From positions 85,420 to 149,419 of the forward strand of contig OENT01000258.1 in NCBI GenBank assembly GCA_900239685.1: a stretch of DNA of 64,000 nucleotides, read 5' to 3'. The notes beneath the pieces are model-generated. The model was not told the DNA's origin, ran no database searches, and saw nothing but the letters and a program-made list of their open reading frames with translations. Within the stretch, counting starts at the first letter, position 1. Each line of letters starts with the position of its first letter. A program made the position numbers and the translations under genes. Positions 1-12,148 of the stretch are shown one piece after another. The DNA is from Rotaria macrura. Taxonomy: Eukaryota > Rotifera > Eurotatoria > Philodinida > Philodinidae.

Positions 1-2403
1 AGCAACATATTCTCAGTTTACAGGAAACGGGAAAAATACGGGATGTTAACCATACAAAAGAAAAAGAAAATTCAAATAACTTCCTGATACGAGTACTAGT
101 AAATGAATGATGAGTGTGAACAAGCTTTTCCTCATTTCCGGGTCAAAATCAAATGTTGATCCTGATCTAAACTAAAGGGAATAGTGAACTCCGATCGGGA
201 ATTGATCTATTCTTAGAAATCTAATATACTTTTCAAACCTCATTCGTATATTCCAAGTATATTGCATGATCTCTAATATAAGTGTTGTTGAAGGTTGATT
301 ACTTTTTTCTTCTTCTTCATTCTAATTCATTGATTATATTCGACAATTATGTTGTTTTTAGAGAAAGAAAATAATAATAATAATAATAAGTTTGCTTTTG
401 TTATTGTAACAATCATTAATAGAAGCAATTATTCAACGACAACTTGTCGGATTAATGCTTATAAATCGTCTATTCAAGTTTATTTCATTTTGTCCTTCTT
501 GAAAAACGTATAATTGACACATCAGATGACTACACGAGTAATTTACGTTTCTATCATTGACGACATTAAACGATACGGACACTATTTTACAGCTAACAGC
601 ATCTAGATGAATTCCGATAGAAATGTCAAATACATAATGAATAATTAGAACTATTACAGTAATTATTTGTATGATAATTTTAGAAATCGAGCATAACTAC
701 TTCATATATTCAGAATAGTCTAGAAGAAAATGTTGAATGTGCAATTCTTTCGTTTTCCAATGTGACCGTTGTTCGCGAGGTTGTTTTCAAATGCAAAATA
801 GATCGAGGTCTGTTGAAAGATGTCAATTATACTAATTACTAGGATAGATTCGACAATGTATGAAGTTAAATAGTGTTTGTCAAAAATTGTTTTTTTTTCT
901 TCTTTTTTAAATACTACCAGCTGTTCTCCTATGTGTCTGATAAATGTGTTTATCATAACATCATTTTTTTTTCTAGTTCTACGCATGAATGACAGAACAT
1001 ATGTTACTCATATTACAGACGTTGTCATTATTCATAGGACCGGAAATAAGTACTCTCTTTTAAGATAAAAGCGTTGTTCATTCTCCAGAAAATTTACTTC
1101 AATAAACTATAGACTATACACTCGAATCACTAATAATGCTAATGCAATTGTAATAGAGATATTTAACATTAGTTTATTTTAGTTTATAATATGTAAAACA
1201 ATTGGTAATCGAAAAAATAACTAGAGAAACTACAGTAAAAGCTATTGATATGTCTAAATCTAGTAACTGATAAAAGAGAATAGTTTCACAATCATCACAT
1301 ATTTTAGATAAATCTTACATATGATATTAAACAAAAGTGTAAAGAAACTAAAATGGCATTTTAAACTTTCATGCTAATCTTAAGATATTTTAACGCATAG
1401 GAAAAGAAAGTTTCAAAGAAGCACGTATACAAGTGCTGTTCCCTTGCATTCATTAAACCATTATGTAGAATTAATATGCAAACAAAATACTAATTCTATC
1501 ATGTCAAAGTATGTACAGAATAAGGACTAATAACAAGCAGCTGTATATCCATCCATATGTTCTTAATACAAACAATGACAAATAGAATTATCATGAAATG
1601 GATGTGAAGGTCTTATTTATTTACATTAAGAGTATGTCTATTCTCTCTGTATTGAAACCATATAATTACATTACATTTGTACGTGGAAATAGGATGACAT
1701 GAAAAATTCTAGACTTTTAACTTACGGTTCATTACACTTTGTATTCAAGGGCTATTTCTCAATGTCATTTGACAAGACAACAATCAGTAGACTATTCATA
1801 TTTATCTGATTGTATTTTTGTGTGAAATAAATGTCCTGTCTAAATTTGAAAAGCGATTTCCTTCGATATGCAATGCAACTGTCGTAAACCTTCTATAGAG
1901 TGATAGGAACTATACACGAGTATTAATTATTGATTGAAGTGATATATTAATGTCTCGTGACTAGAAAAAATGACAAAAGAGTACTTCTTTTACAATGTGA
2001 TTCATAAGATCCAATGAATTCCATTTCGATACATTGAATGATGAAGTGAAAGTTGTTTTGTAAAAATGGCATTATGCCATTTTCTTATTCAATATTGAGT
2101 ATGTTAACATAGAACTGTCCATTTCGTTCGAAGCGAAACTTACAAAATAGAGAATTCTTCATTTTGAATTTTCGTCAAATAGAAAAAAGAAAAACCAATT
2201 CTTTTACACGACAAGAACACCACGTAGAGTTCTAATTCTACTGATTTATGTAGCTCTAAAGGAGTTATGTGTACTCTGCAAAAATTGTTGAGCCTATTGT
2301 TATGAAAAGATTCCATTGGTAAGATGTGACTTTCAATAAGTCCTTTGGTCTACCTCAAGACCATGAGAAAAATTGATTTTCGACTCGAATCTTTACATGA
2401 AAA
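1..2403. other. No gene recognised; AT-rich sequence upstream of the kinase gene
   Basis: No reading frame here looks like conserved protein and no RNA gene was recognised. The 5' end of the kinase gene may lie in it, because the first supported kinase exon starts with a splice acceptor at 2759-2761. A frame opening with ATG at 2404 runs 38 codons up to a stop near 2518. It could be a first coding exon, but no convincing donor in the required phase was found. Confidence 0.5.
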
Positions 2404-2761
2404 TGAGTACCGATGGGATGAGCATTTTTTCAAATCTTTTTACTGTTCCTATTGGTAGACGGAGCTATTATGAATATGTGTATTTTACATCGTTCAAACA
2501 GAGACCTGTTTCTGTTTAAAGTTTCAAGTCGATATTCGAAAATCAATTTTTGTGATGTTCCTAGCGGGAAACTGAATTCAAGGGTATGCGCAAAACACAA
2601 CTACTGTTTTTTTTCTGTATATGATAAAAATAAGATTGAACGAAATTTTCGTTTTAAATATATTAGCTCGTATGTAGTAACTTCAAGAAAATTTCCCATA
2701 ATTATCTTCTTTCTGTTAACAATAGTTGAATATGAATTTTTTTTTTGAATTAAATTTTTAG

Positions 2762-5112
2762 CCAGTATCATCATATCTAAATGTTAGTCTTCAGTCCATT
2801 GGTGATCGGACGATTAGTGTATTTTCTCGAAGTTTTAATTTTCTTCAACAATCATCATCGTCATCATCACCGATATGCCCAGCACAAAATAAACGTTCTG
2901 TTTTATCATCAACAAACGAAAATGAATATAATGGTTGTTCGCAATCGGGTGTCTATCGAAATCAATCACGTCGTAAATATCAAACATCATCATTGAGAAA
3001 TCCATATCGGCGATCGAGTACTAATTTTCCTGTTCGTGGACATGAAGCTATGTTTCTACCTGAATTTTCAATTAAAGGGAAAATTACTGAAGCAGATTTT
3101 GAAGTAAATATTTATTTTAATGAAGCAATTAAACTTATTCTCCTTGCTACTGAATTTTAGGTAATTGATATTATTGCTCGAGGTGCATTTGGCAATGTCA
3201 TAAAAGTTTGTTCGATTCATGATAAAAATATTTATGCAATGAAAATTATGAGTAAATCACAAATTGTTAAAGACAATGCTGTACAACAAGTTAAAGGTAA
3301 CTATTCTAAATATAGGATATATTAATAAAAACAAACGAAATATCATACCCTGTCAAGATCGTAACAAAGAGACTTGATTATTTATTTTTCCAAAAACAAA
3401 AAGGATAGATTCCTAATCTCTAATGAACTGATGAGAACTTAAGATTTACTTGTAGTATTTGCAGTCGAAGATTATCCATAGTTTCGTTGAACTTTCATCT
3501 GATATGGAACTCTCGAACATCATGTATAGGAAAAACGGTTTATTGAAATCAGAAGGAGGACATTGCATTTTTCAATATTTGCCGTTCGCTAGTATTTATG
3601 AGCCGTTCATTGTATAAAAAGTGTGTCTTCTTGATTGCGGGCGTTTTTCCTAATTTGGAGGAAAAAATGAACTTCGTATGATGTAAATAAATGAATATAG
3701 TTACAAGGATATGATGAACACCGATAGGTTTTTGAGAAAAAAATTATATTATCATATATAGGTCAGTGATGAGTGTCATATGTTATCCATTGTCCATATG
3801 GTTATAACTAAAGTATTTAAAGTGAATGAAAAATATGAGATGAATTAAATCAAAATGTCGACAGATAGGTTTGGTTTTCGACAAACGAAAACAAATGTTA
3901 ATCAAGTATGGGTTTGCACTCTTAAGTTATGCAACGATACCCTAACCATTCACGAAGGTTAACTGTTTTCTTTCTTTTCTTCTCATTTATGAATTTTTTC
4001 GTTTTCACTAATAAATGAGCATCTTCACTTCATTAGGCAGCCATTTTCCAATATACGGTCAGTTTTGTCTACCCTCCTTGATTCTACTTTGCAGTCATTT
4101 TTTCCCTCCAATTATAAGAAAAAACGTCCACAATCAAGTGGTAGCCACTACTACGTATCTTTCAATGCCAATCATTTTGAATATTGTGAAATATATTTCA
4201 TTTAGACGAAGTAACCATAGCTCAATCATGTCTCACTCATCCGTTCATTGTTCATACGTTCTGTTATTGGCAATCCCGTCGATATCTATATATCATCACT
4301 GATTATGTTGAAAATGGTGAATTATTATCATTATGGTTACGTATACGTCGTTTTCCTGAAGTTATCGTCAAAATTTATATAGCTCAAGTAGCTATGGTAC
4401 TCGATTATTTACATAGTAAAGGTATTATATATCGAGATGTTAAAATGGAAAATATTCTACTAGATGAAAAAGGAAATATTCAAATAATTGATTTTGGTTT
4501 GTCAAAATGGCTTTCATTAGGTCAACGAACAACGACCATATGTGGAACATTACAATGTAAAGGAAAACGTTTTTTTTTCTTTTTTTGAAGAAAATTATTT
4601 TCTTCTCTAATTTAGATATTGCACCTGAAGTACTTAGTGTTCGACCGTATGATCATCGTGTCGATTGGTGGAGTTTAGGCATATTGATGTATGCATGTCT
4701 ATTTGGTGAATATCCTGTATCGGCTACGAAAGATCATTTATCAATGGCAAATAAAGTTTTAAATCATAAATTTAATTTACCTTTGAATGAACTTGAAAAC
4801 AAGACTGATATTAAAGAATTACTTTACAATCTATTAGAGAAAAATCCCAATCAACGTTTATGTTCATTAGATGAATTACGACAAACATCATTCATGTCGA
4901 ATGTTAACTTTGATCGTATTTATTCGAAAGCATATTCTCCTTTATCAATATTGATGAATGCAAAAATAGAATGGTACAATGATTTGAAAGAACATTATTA
5001 TTATTGTAGAAAATCAAAATTAAATACAAATGGAAATTTATATTATTCATCGCCGGAATGTCAAAATAAAAATCAATACGAAAATATTCATAATCATGTT
5101 TTTTCAGAATGA
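2762..5112 (+). CDS. RSKR: RSKR (SgK494)-like serine/threonine protein kinase, four exons, 5' end incomplete
   Basis: Probable protein kinase related to ribosomal S6 kinases. Exons 2762-3103, 3161-3296, 4206-4556 and 4616-5112 join in phase to 441 residues. Numbered from the first supported exon: a Ser/Asn-rich leader of about 100 residues, then FLPEF at the domain edge, glycine loop GAFGNV (122-127), Lys142 in YAMKI, helix-C Glu161, YRDVKMEN with catalytic Asp237, DFG at 255-257, TICGTLQY, APE at 279-281 and DWWSLG. YRD in place of HRD is usual in AGC kinases. HRDVKMENILLDE and TICGTLQYMAPEVLS are what I recall of human RSKR, and the order of segments agrees, so the assignment is strong. No AGC C-terminal hydrophobic motif is evident. 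The first exon is preceded by an in-frame TAG that is the acceptor itself, so a start exon is missing, unless translation begins at the in-frame ATG near 3047. Intron 3 (3297-4205) carries a transposon; the other introns are 57 and 59 bp. Confidence 0.85.
3616..4151. mobile_element. Non-autonomous foldback DNA transposon in kinase intron 3
   Basis: The left end (about 3620-3668) reads CTTGATTGCGGGCG, then a T-run and GGAGGAAAAAATG. The right end (about 4056-4140) is its inverted copy, closing with CGTCCACAATCAAGTGG. The same end sequences flank the element at 5682-6393, so both belong to one family. There is no transposase frame. Boundaries are approximate because no clear target duplication was found for this copy. 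It accounts for the unusual 909-bp length of an intron whose neighbours are 57-59 bp. Confidence 0.6.
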
Positions 5113-5280
5113 TTTGAATCTTCTTCTTTTTTTTTTATTCTATACAGCTTTAATTATCTTTCTATCGGCTTTTGTTTTTGTATATAAAATAAAACAAAAA
5201 TTCAAATTCTGTTATTTTAATTATTTTACACAAACGATAAACCAGTCGTTCTACTATTTATATTTTTGGTCAATTCTATG

Positions 5281-5672
5281 AATATTTGATCTGTAATGAA
5301 TATGATCATTAATGAAAGAAACTAAACACGATCAGACGTTTGGATTAGTGTATACATGTTGACAAATATGACTTCTAATTGATACGAGATAGAAATTTTC
5401 GTTGAGTTCGATCTTTTGGATTATCAAACTGAATATTGTAAATCCTAGAAACAACAACTTACAAATGTTTCGTCGATGTATCGATTGAAAAAGAAAGTTG
5501 CACGGTACGGTGTGACATCGTAAAGAATTTCTTCTTTTCTACTCCTAATCAAACAGGAACTTTCAATCGTACTATTGCAATCATTGTTCATAAACGATAG
5601 TTTATAAAAAAAATTGATTATTGTATTAATGAAGAATATACATCAATCGAGAATATTTGTCAACACTTGTAT
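5281..5672. other. 3' flank of kinase gene, no gene seen
   Basis: AT-rich spacer. A possible polyadenylation signal AATAAA lies just upstream of it, near 5186, inside the kinase 3' untranslated region. Nothing else was recognised. Confidence 0.5.
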
Positions 5673-5681
5673 CTAACAAAG

Positions 5682-6393
5682 CGTGTCTTCTTGATTGCGG
5701 ACATTTTTTCTTAATTAGAGGAAAAAAATGTCCGCAATGTGGAAAGAGGGGGGGGGAGAGACAAAACTAGTCGCAGAATGGAAACTGTCCATAAAGCAGA
5801 ATCNNNNNNNNNNNNNNNNNNNNNNNNNNNNNNNNNNNNNNNNNNNNNNNNNNNNNNNNNNNNNNNNNNNNNNNNNNNNNNNNNNNNNNNNNNNNNNNNN
5901 NNNNNNNNNNNNNNNNNNNNNNNNNNNNNNNNNNNNNNNNNNNNNNNNNNNNNNNNNNNNNNNNNNNNNNNNNNNNNNNNNNNNNNNNNNNNNNNNNNNN
6001 NNNNNNNNNNNNNNNNNNNNNNNNNNNNNNNNNNNNNNNNNNNNNNNNNNNNNNNNNNNNNNNNNNNNNNNNNNNNNNNNNNNNNNNNNNNNNNNNNNNN
6101 NNNNNNNNNNNNNNNNNNNNNNNNNNNNNNNNNNNNNNNNNNNNNNNNNNNNNNNNNNNNNNNNNNNNNNNNNNNNNNNNNNNNNNNNNNNNNNNNNNNN
6201 NNNNNNNNNNNNNNNNNNNNNNNNNNNNNNNNNNNNNNNNNNNNNNNNNNNNNNNNNNNNNNNCCCCCCTGATTCTGCTTTGCGGACATTTTCCATTCTG
6301 CGACTAGTTTTGTCTCTCCCCCCCCCTGTTTCTATATTGCGGATATTTTTCCTTGATTGGAAGAAAAAAATGTCCGCAATTCGGCTGTAGCCC
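5682..6393. mobile_element. Long-TIR non-autonomous DNA transposon (MULE-like?) with internal assembly gap
   Basis: Flanked by identical 9-bp direct repeats CTAACAAAG at 5673-5681 and 6394-6402. The terminal inverted repeats are over 100 bp. The left arm to about 5803 and the right arm from about 6264 share TTGCGGACATTTTTTC, a short poly-G/poly-C run, and GACAAAACTAGTCGCAGAATGG in inverse order. Each arm also holds its own hairpin (GCGGACATTTTTT ... AAAAAATGTCCGC). Bases 5804-6263 are N. Long TIRs with a 9-bp duplication are typical of Mutator-like elements; that placement is inference. The open frames here are artefacts of the N run. Confidence 0.75.
5804..6263. other. Assembly gap (N run) inside a foldback transposon
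   Basis: An unbroken run of N between two inverted arms. The palindrome and the flanking G/C homopolymers are the likely reason assembly failed here. Confidence 0.95.
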
Positions 6394-6402
6394 TAACAAA
6401 GA

Positions 6403-7380
6403 AAAATGTTACATAGTTTTTTTTTCCCACGTCTAACGTAATCACCTGCTGCACGCTCATCCAGCGATGAGCATATAAAGTGTGGTTTGCATAATAATTT
6501 GGACGGATGATTTTCACTACTACTTCATTACGCGGCATTCTTCCTTTTTTTTTCTCAGCTTTAATATGATTAGATAGCTCACGAACAACACTATACAGTA
6601 ATGTTATTTAATCATCTTTTCATTCCTCTTCACAGAAAAAATACAGAACAGAATTCTAAAATTTTGAAGTTACATAATGATAACATTGCAAGATTACACT
6701 TACGACATAGACTTCTATTATCCGTTGAAACAATCGCAGATTAATGCTACGTTGCACGTACAATTTTGAAACGATAAAAAAGAAACAAACGTTTCGAAAC
6801 GTAGATAAAAAGAGACTCAAAAATTTAGGATTCGGATAAAATTCGATCATTCTCATAATTCATTTGAAAATTCAGGAAGCTGCTTAAAACTGCTGCTCAC
6901 TATGACGAGCGCTCATCGAATATAATTTCAACAATTGTAGAATCTCAGTTCTGTAGTTTTCGTGTGAAGAGGAATAGAAAAAAACATATTAAAAATAATC
7001 ATTGTCTAACAAAAAAGAATGTTGCCTATCGGAGTAGTCATGAAAACTATGTGTCCAATTTATTTTGCAAATCACTGTATATGTTATCCATTGCGAACCG
7101 AAAGTTGTTCTGACATGATGCATTGAAAGATTGAGTCACTTTTAAGCTTTCTTCCATGATACTGACAGAAGCATCTTTCACAAAACTAGAATTCAATATC
7201 GATGATCTACACACACACATCCTCACAGTTCATTCATTCTTTTTCAATTTGGTTGCTCGTCACAATTCACATAACAATAGCATGACAGAATCAAATTGGT
7301 CTCTACCATTTTGATTCTCGTCCTGTCTATTTCAATTAAAGAAGTTGTACGTTATCTTGCAATATATTGTGAATCTCTAT
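6403..7380. other. No gene seen between transposon and tandem array
   Basis: AT-rich sequence without a recognisable coding or RNA feature. The last 250 bp may contain further, very diverged units of the ~94-bp array, for example around 7186 and 7281. Confidence 0.4.
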
Positions 7381-7469
7381 AGTTTGATTTAATAAGAAAA
7401 GTATATGTTATCTAAAATTGTTTTAGTTTTTCTGATGAAACTAAAAAATTGTCGATTTCCAGCCATGAC

Positions 7470-9720
7470 ATTTTAAGCACTGATGTTGTCTTCACATAAG
7501 CAACGAATTCTTTCACATTTCTTTCATATATCGAAATAAATTTCCGAATTCAAATATACACATCGAAGATCACATATTAGATGAATATTACTCAGTACAT
7601 ATAAGTTTACAAATTTTGCATACTTCATAGAAAAGTTTGCTAGTCAGATAAGTAATCAAAGATCACATCATGAAAGAATCCTACTCATTAGATTTCTATT
7701 CGTCTCTTTTGATCATCTAGAATGGAATGTCTATTCATTGTTTTTAAAATGAAAGATCACATAGCAATGATACATTCACGATCAAACTTTTGTTCAATGT
7801 ACTTTATGCATGTCGATTAATGGATTGTTACTTCGTTCATTAACAGAAGATTGCATCGTAAAGGGAAATCTACAAGTAGATTTCTGTGCACATATATGAA
7901 TCATTTCGTAGTAAAAGAGACTAGAAAATTACACGATCAAGTATCACATAGAAAAAGAACCTCTATCAATATAAATTCATTCACTAATTTTTCTTCAATT
8001 CAAAATACTATCTGTCGATCAGTCTATGAATCGAAGATCACATAGACAAGAAACATATATGACCACGAATTTGTTCACTAATTTTGATTGATTTTGATGG
8101 AAAACTTACGCTTGATTCAAGAAGTCGAATATCACATGAAACATGAACATTCATTAACATACTGTTATTCACTTCTTTTACTCACAATCGTAAAATGTTT
8201 GCGACAGATTCATGCTGATCGAAGATCATACAACAAGAGAATGGATAAAACCAGACGAGCGTTCTTCAATTCTGCGATCGTCTACGAAAATCTCACCAAT
8301 AAAATAGAAGTTTGAAAATTACGTGTTACACGAACCTTTATAACCAACCTTCAATTTGTTTCTAGCATCCGTTCCTACACAATGGTTGTGACATGATCAG
8401 TTGATGAAAGATCATAGGTCGATAGAATGTTCACAACCAGACATCTGTTCATTCCTTTTATTCATTTCGAAGTATGGTAGGAGATGTAATAAAGTGACAG
8501 AAGATCACATGACAAAATAACAATTATAACGAGACTTTCGTTCATCTGTTTTGTTTATGTCAATATACATGTTGAGATTCAATGAATACAGCTGACAGAT
8601 GACATTGTAAAGAAACTTTCAATATTATTTAGTAATTTACATATTTTGTTCACGTAAAAGAAAATACTTCAGTTTGACGAGCTGATCAATGATTTCATGA
8701 TAAAAGAATAATAATAAAAAGACCATCGTTCATCTTCGTTTCTCAGTTTAAAACAAGTTTTGTTATCTTTGTCAGTTGATTGAAAATCACATCGTAAATG
8801 TAGATTCATAACCAGGGATCTGTCCGTGTTTCTTTCTCAGTGTAAACTTGAGATTACGACTGTTTGTGGTGATTGAAGATTACATTACAAGTGAATATAT
8901 TTAACGAAATCGCTGTTCACGTCTTTCGCTATTTTCGAAGCAAAATTTTAGACTGACCCAAGTCATTAAAGATTCGATAATAAATGAACATAAATCACCA
9001 TTCTTCTATTCACACGGTTCGTTGCCTCGAATGGAATATTTTCAAAGTCGTCGATTCATCGAAGATCACAAGTTAAATGAATATCAATGAGCATGTTTCT
9101 GTTCACTTCTTTTGTTGACTCGAAAGTAAAGACTGGGATTCGGTGAACTGAATGAATTCTTATCTCATACAAGAATAATACTCATAAGATATCTGTTCAT
9201 TTATTTAGTGTACACTAGAGTACATATTGTATCCGTAAAAACTCATCAACATCGCAAAGAAAAAGAAGAATCAGTATGAGATCTCTGTTCATTTATTTCT
9301 TTCATCTATAGATGACATGTTGTGCGTCAGATCATTGATAGTAGTGACACATCACAAATGACCATAGCTGACGAAAAAGCGATTCATCGATTCTGTTCAC
9401 TTCAAACTATGGATTGTAATTCGATCTACTTATGACATATGATAAGAAATAGGAACAATCGCAAGCAGAGTACCATTTAATTTCTTAGCTTACTTTCAAT
9501 AAATAGTTGCGGATTGGTCGATGATGACGAAGGTGACAGAAAAAATGAATAAAACTCATAAGACTTGTATTCAATTACTTTCTTCAAGTCGAAATAAAAA
9601 TTGTGAATGATCTAGCGGATTGAAGACTACAATGAAAAAGATGTTTATCAAGTGCATGTTGCACCAAATATTCATTCGTGAATCATAGTTATGTCGAAAT
9701 AGGATTTACATAGAAGACAT
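7470..9720. repeat. Diverged tandem array, about 94-bp period, 20 or more units
   Basis: A GATCACAT-like core recurs at about 7568, 7661, 7755, 7849, 7942, 8036, 8130, 8224, 8317, 8410, 8503, 8598, 8691, 8785, 8878, 8971 and 9064, with weaker cores near 9160, 9251, 9349, 9437, 9533 and 9627. Successive spacings are 93-95 bp where the core is clear. Around the core units tend to read GAAGATCACAT, then TAAATGAATA, then TCTGTTCA followed by a T-rich stretch and TCGAAAT. Individual units are strongly diverged, and stops occur in every frame, so the array is not coding. I do not recognise it as a known satellite. Confidence 0.8.
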
Positions 9721-12148
9721 GGGTGTTCGTGTTTGAAGTGAAATAATGAATGACTACGATCAGTAACATATTCTTTCATATTCATCAATGTAACATACAT
9801 GCAAGAATTTTTTCTATTAATAATGTATTTCATTTCCAATGAATAAATGTAACGAAATAAATGTTCATATATGCCATGGAATTTCAATTGAATGATATAT
9901 TCCATACTTGTAGTTCATGTGTTATGACACTACTAATGAATGATGTCGACGCTTGAAACGTTCCCAATCATTTTGTACATTTATTTTTGTTATCTCATTT
10001 TAAAACTCGAACGAACATTTATGAATACGTAATTTTACTAAAAATCACATCATAAATGAAGACTTGTCAAGTTTACGGTTTCATTCAGAAATTCTTTATT
10101 TCACATAATTACATTGATTCATTGTAGTATCGATTACGATATCAGATGTTAAATGGATCAATCTTACGATTATTATATTCATCTATCTTCCACATTATAT
10201 ATATTCGTCTGTTCGTCTTCGATATCGTTTGACGATTATATCAATGTTGCATACGTTTCATCGGAAATTTGTTCTTCTTCATTGTTCGATATTGACTAGA
10301 GTATCGAATTGTTTTTTACATTGAACATTTTCGTGGTATATCAACATTAATGTTCCAACTTATCTATTCATATATTCTAATGTATAATCGAGTAAATATT
10401 TTCCATTGTTGTACTAGAGAAAGATTATAAAATTAATGAAACAATCCAATGCTCCCAANATCACTGTTTCCCCAATGTTGCTGTTCAGTAATATTGTGTA
10501 GAGAAGAACAGAAACTTGAATAACATATTCTTTTGACAGATAATACGATAAATGATTGCTCGTAATACTTATAATGATCGTATTCATTAATATCATTTAC
10601 TTGAAAACTATGAAAGCCATTGACCAAATGAATCCGATTGTACACAAACATAGAAATATCTTTATTTCTGATAAGATATTCAACTACTTCATCTAGATGT
10701 ACACATTTACAACTCTTGATAAACACATGCGATCATCATATTGTAAAAGGTTTCTTGTTATCCATTCATACGTTGTTGCACTATACTATTCAACTATATC
10801 ATACATACAAAAACTAAATTTCTCGAAAAATAAATTTCCAAAATATTACTAATCATACGTATGATTACTATCACCGGTAGGTTCTGTCAGACTATTACAT
10901 CAATATCACACACAATGCTTAGATTCAGTATTTCATGTATGTTTGCAATACAAATGAATGATTAAAAAAGTACCAATAGTCATATTCATGTATTACACGT
11001 AAGATAACATGTTCAATAGTAAGATTTTCAGTGTGAAGAAGATAACAAATCAAACGAATCGATTCAATCAATGTTCAATTCATGTATTTATTTTCTCTAA
11101 AAGTCTAGAATTTTCAATCTATGTGTACATGTAATTTTTCATGATAGACGAATGTTGACAACGGCAATGACCACATTTAGCACAAATGTTCTATTCAAAA
11201 ACCTTTCGTCACTAGAAATGAAGTTATTCGAATTAAATTAATCATAAAATAGTCTGACGAATGAATCGTAATTAAGACAACGATATCTATTTATTTCTTT
11301 TTGTTCAAAATTAAGTTTCACATTCTCGAATCTATATTGGGCTCAAGTAAGAAACGAATAGATAGAACGACTCTTAAAATGACGTTTAAATATTTTTCAT
11401 CGTTCAAATGATTGTCCTGTTACCATTACGTGATGAAAATTCACAGTGTAAACGTATGATTATAACAAAAGTTCTATTCCATTTTTCTGACTTCTGATAG
11501 AGAAAATACTCATAGTTAATACTTCAATCAGTAATCACACGAGAAGTAAATTATATCCATCTAGTTCTTTGAAGCTACCCGGTGTTGCGAATTCATGCAT
11601 GTCTAAATGAAAATGAAAAAGTTTTGTTCTTTATGATTCTTCAAATGTATATCATATACTTCGAATAGCAGTTCTCTCAACATACTACTATTTTATTTCA
11701 TTCACAAGACTTAAGTTTTCATTTCTATTTTTTGTAGAAATGATTCCAAATTATTCTATGGTACATATTTTTCAGGAAATAGATTGAAAAATGTTTCCAT
11801 GATTAAGAATCTAGCGACCTCCTAGCCTCGAGGACTGTTGATCCAAGATCTCAATCAAAATCCAAAATAAAGCAATCTAGTTTTCGTAATCTAATAGAGA
11901 AATCAGAGCTCAGTAGCATGGGACGATCATGAGGAGAACAACATAATGATAGCAGTGGATGTCCTTTGTACACTGACGCCTAGATGCAGAACAATCGCAC
12001 GCTTCAACAATCGATTGTTGGTGGGACAATTTAATAACTTGTTCAATGACTTTTAAAAAAAAATTTATTTTATTCAACCTACATTAAAGCATATGAAATG
12101 TATTGAGAGCTAGCTTTTTTTTCTTATACTGTACTCGTATTTACATAC
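9721..12148. other. No supported gene; downstream side of the B-box gene
   Basis: AT-rich sequence with one ambiguous base at 10459. A minus-strand frame at about 10433-10726 has somewhat protein-like composition but matches nothing I know. Remaining exons of the minus-strand B-box gene would be expected here, but none was identified. An isolated array-like unit (AAAATCACATCATAAATGAA) sits near 10040. Confidence 0.4.

Noticed and set aside
4015..4302. Plus-strand frame of 95 codons with ATG
   Set aside because: The kinase exon starting at 4206 uses another frame, and the first half of this frame lies in the intronic transposon.
5711..6390. Four open frames of 177-220 residues across the N run
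   Set aside because: They consist mostly of unknown residues; the ends are transposon arms.
7851..8315. Two plus-strand frames (64 and 75 codons) in the 94-bp array
   Set aside because: Chance openings in a repeat whose period is not a multiple of three; adjacent units in the same frame contain stops.
7568..9064. CRISPR-like regular array
   Set aside because: Eukaryotic context, no identical repeats with unique spacers; the repeats are diverged over the whole unit.
10433..10726. Minus-strand frame of 97 codons with fairly protein-like composition
   Set aside because: No family recognised, one ambiguous base, no supported splice partners; could be chance. Worth a translated search only.
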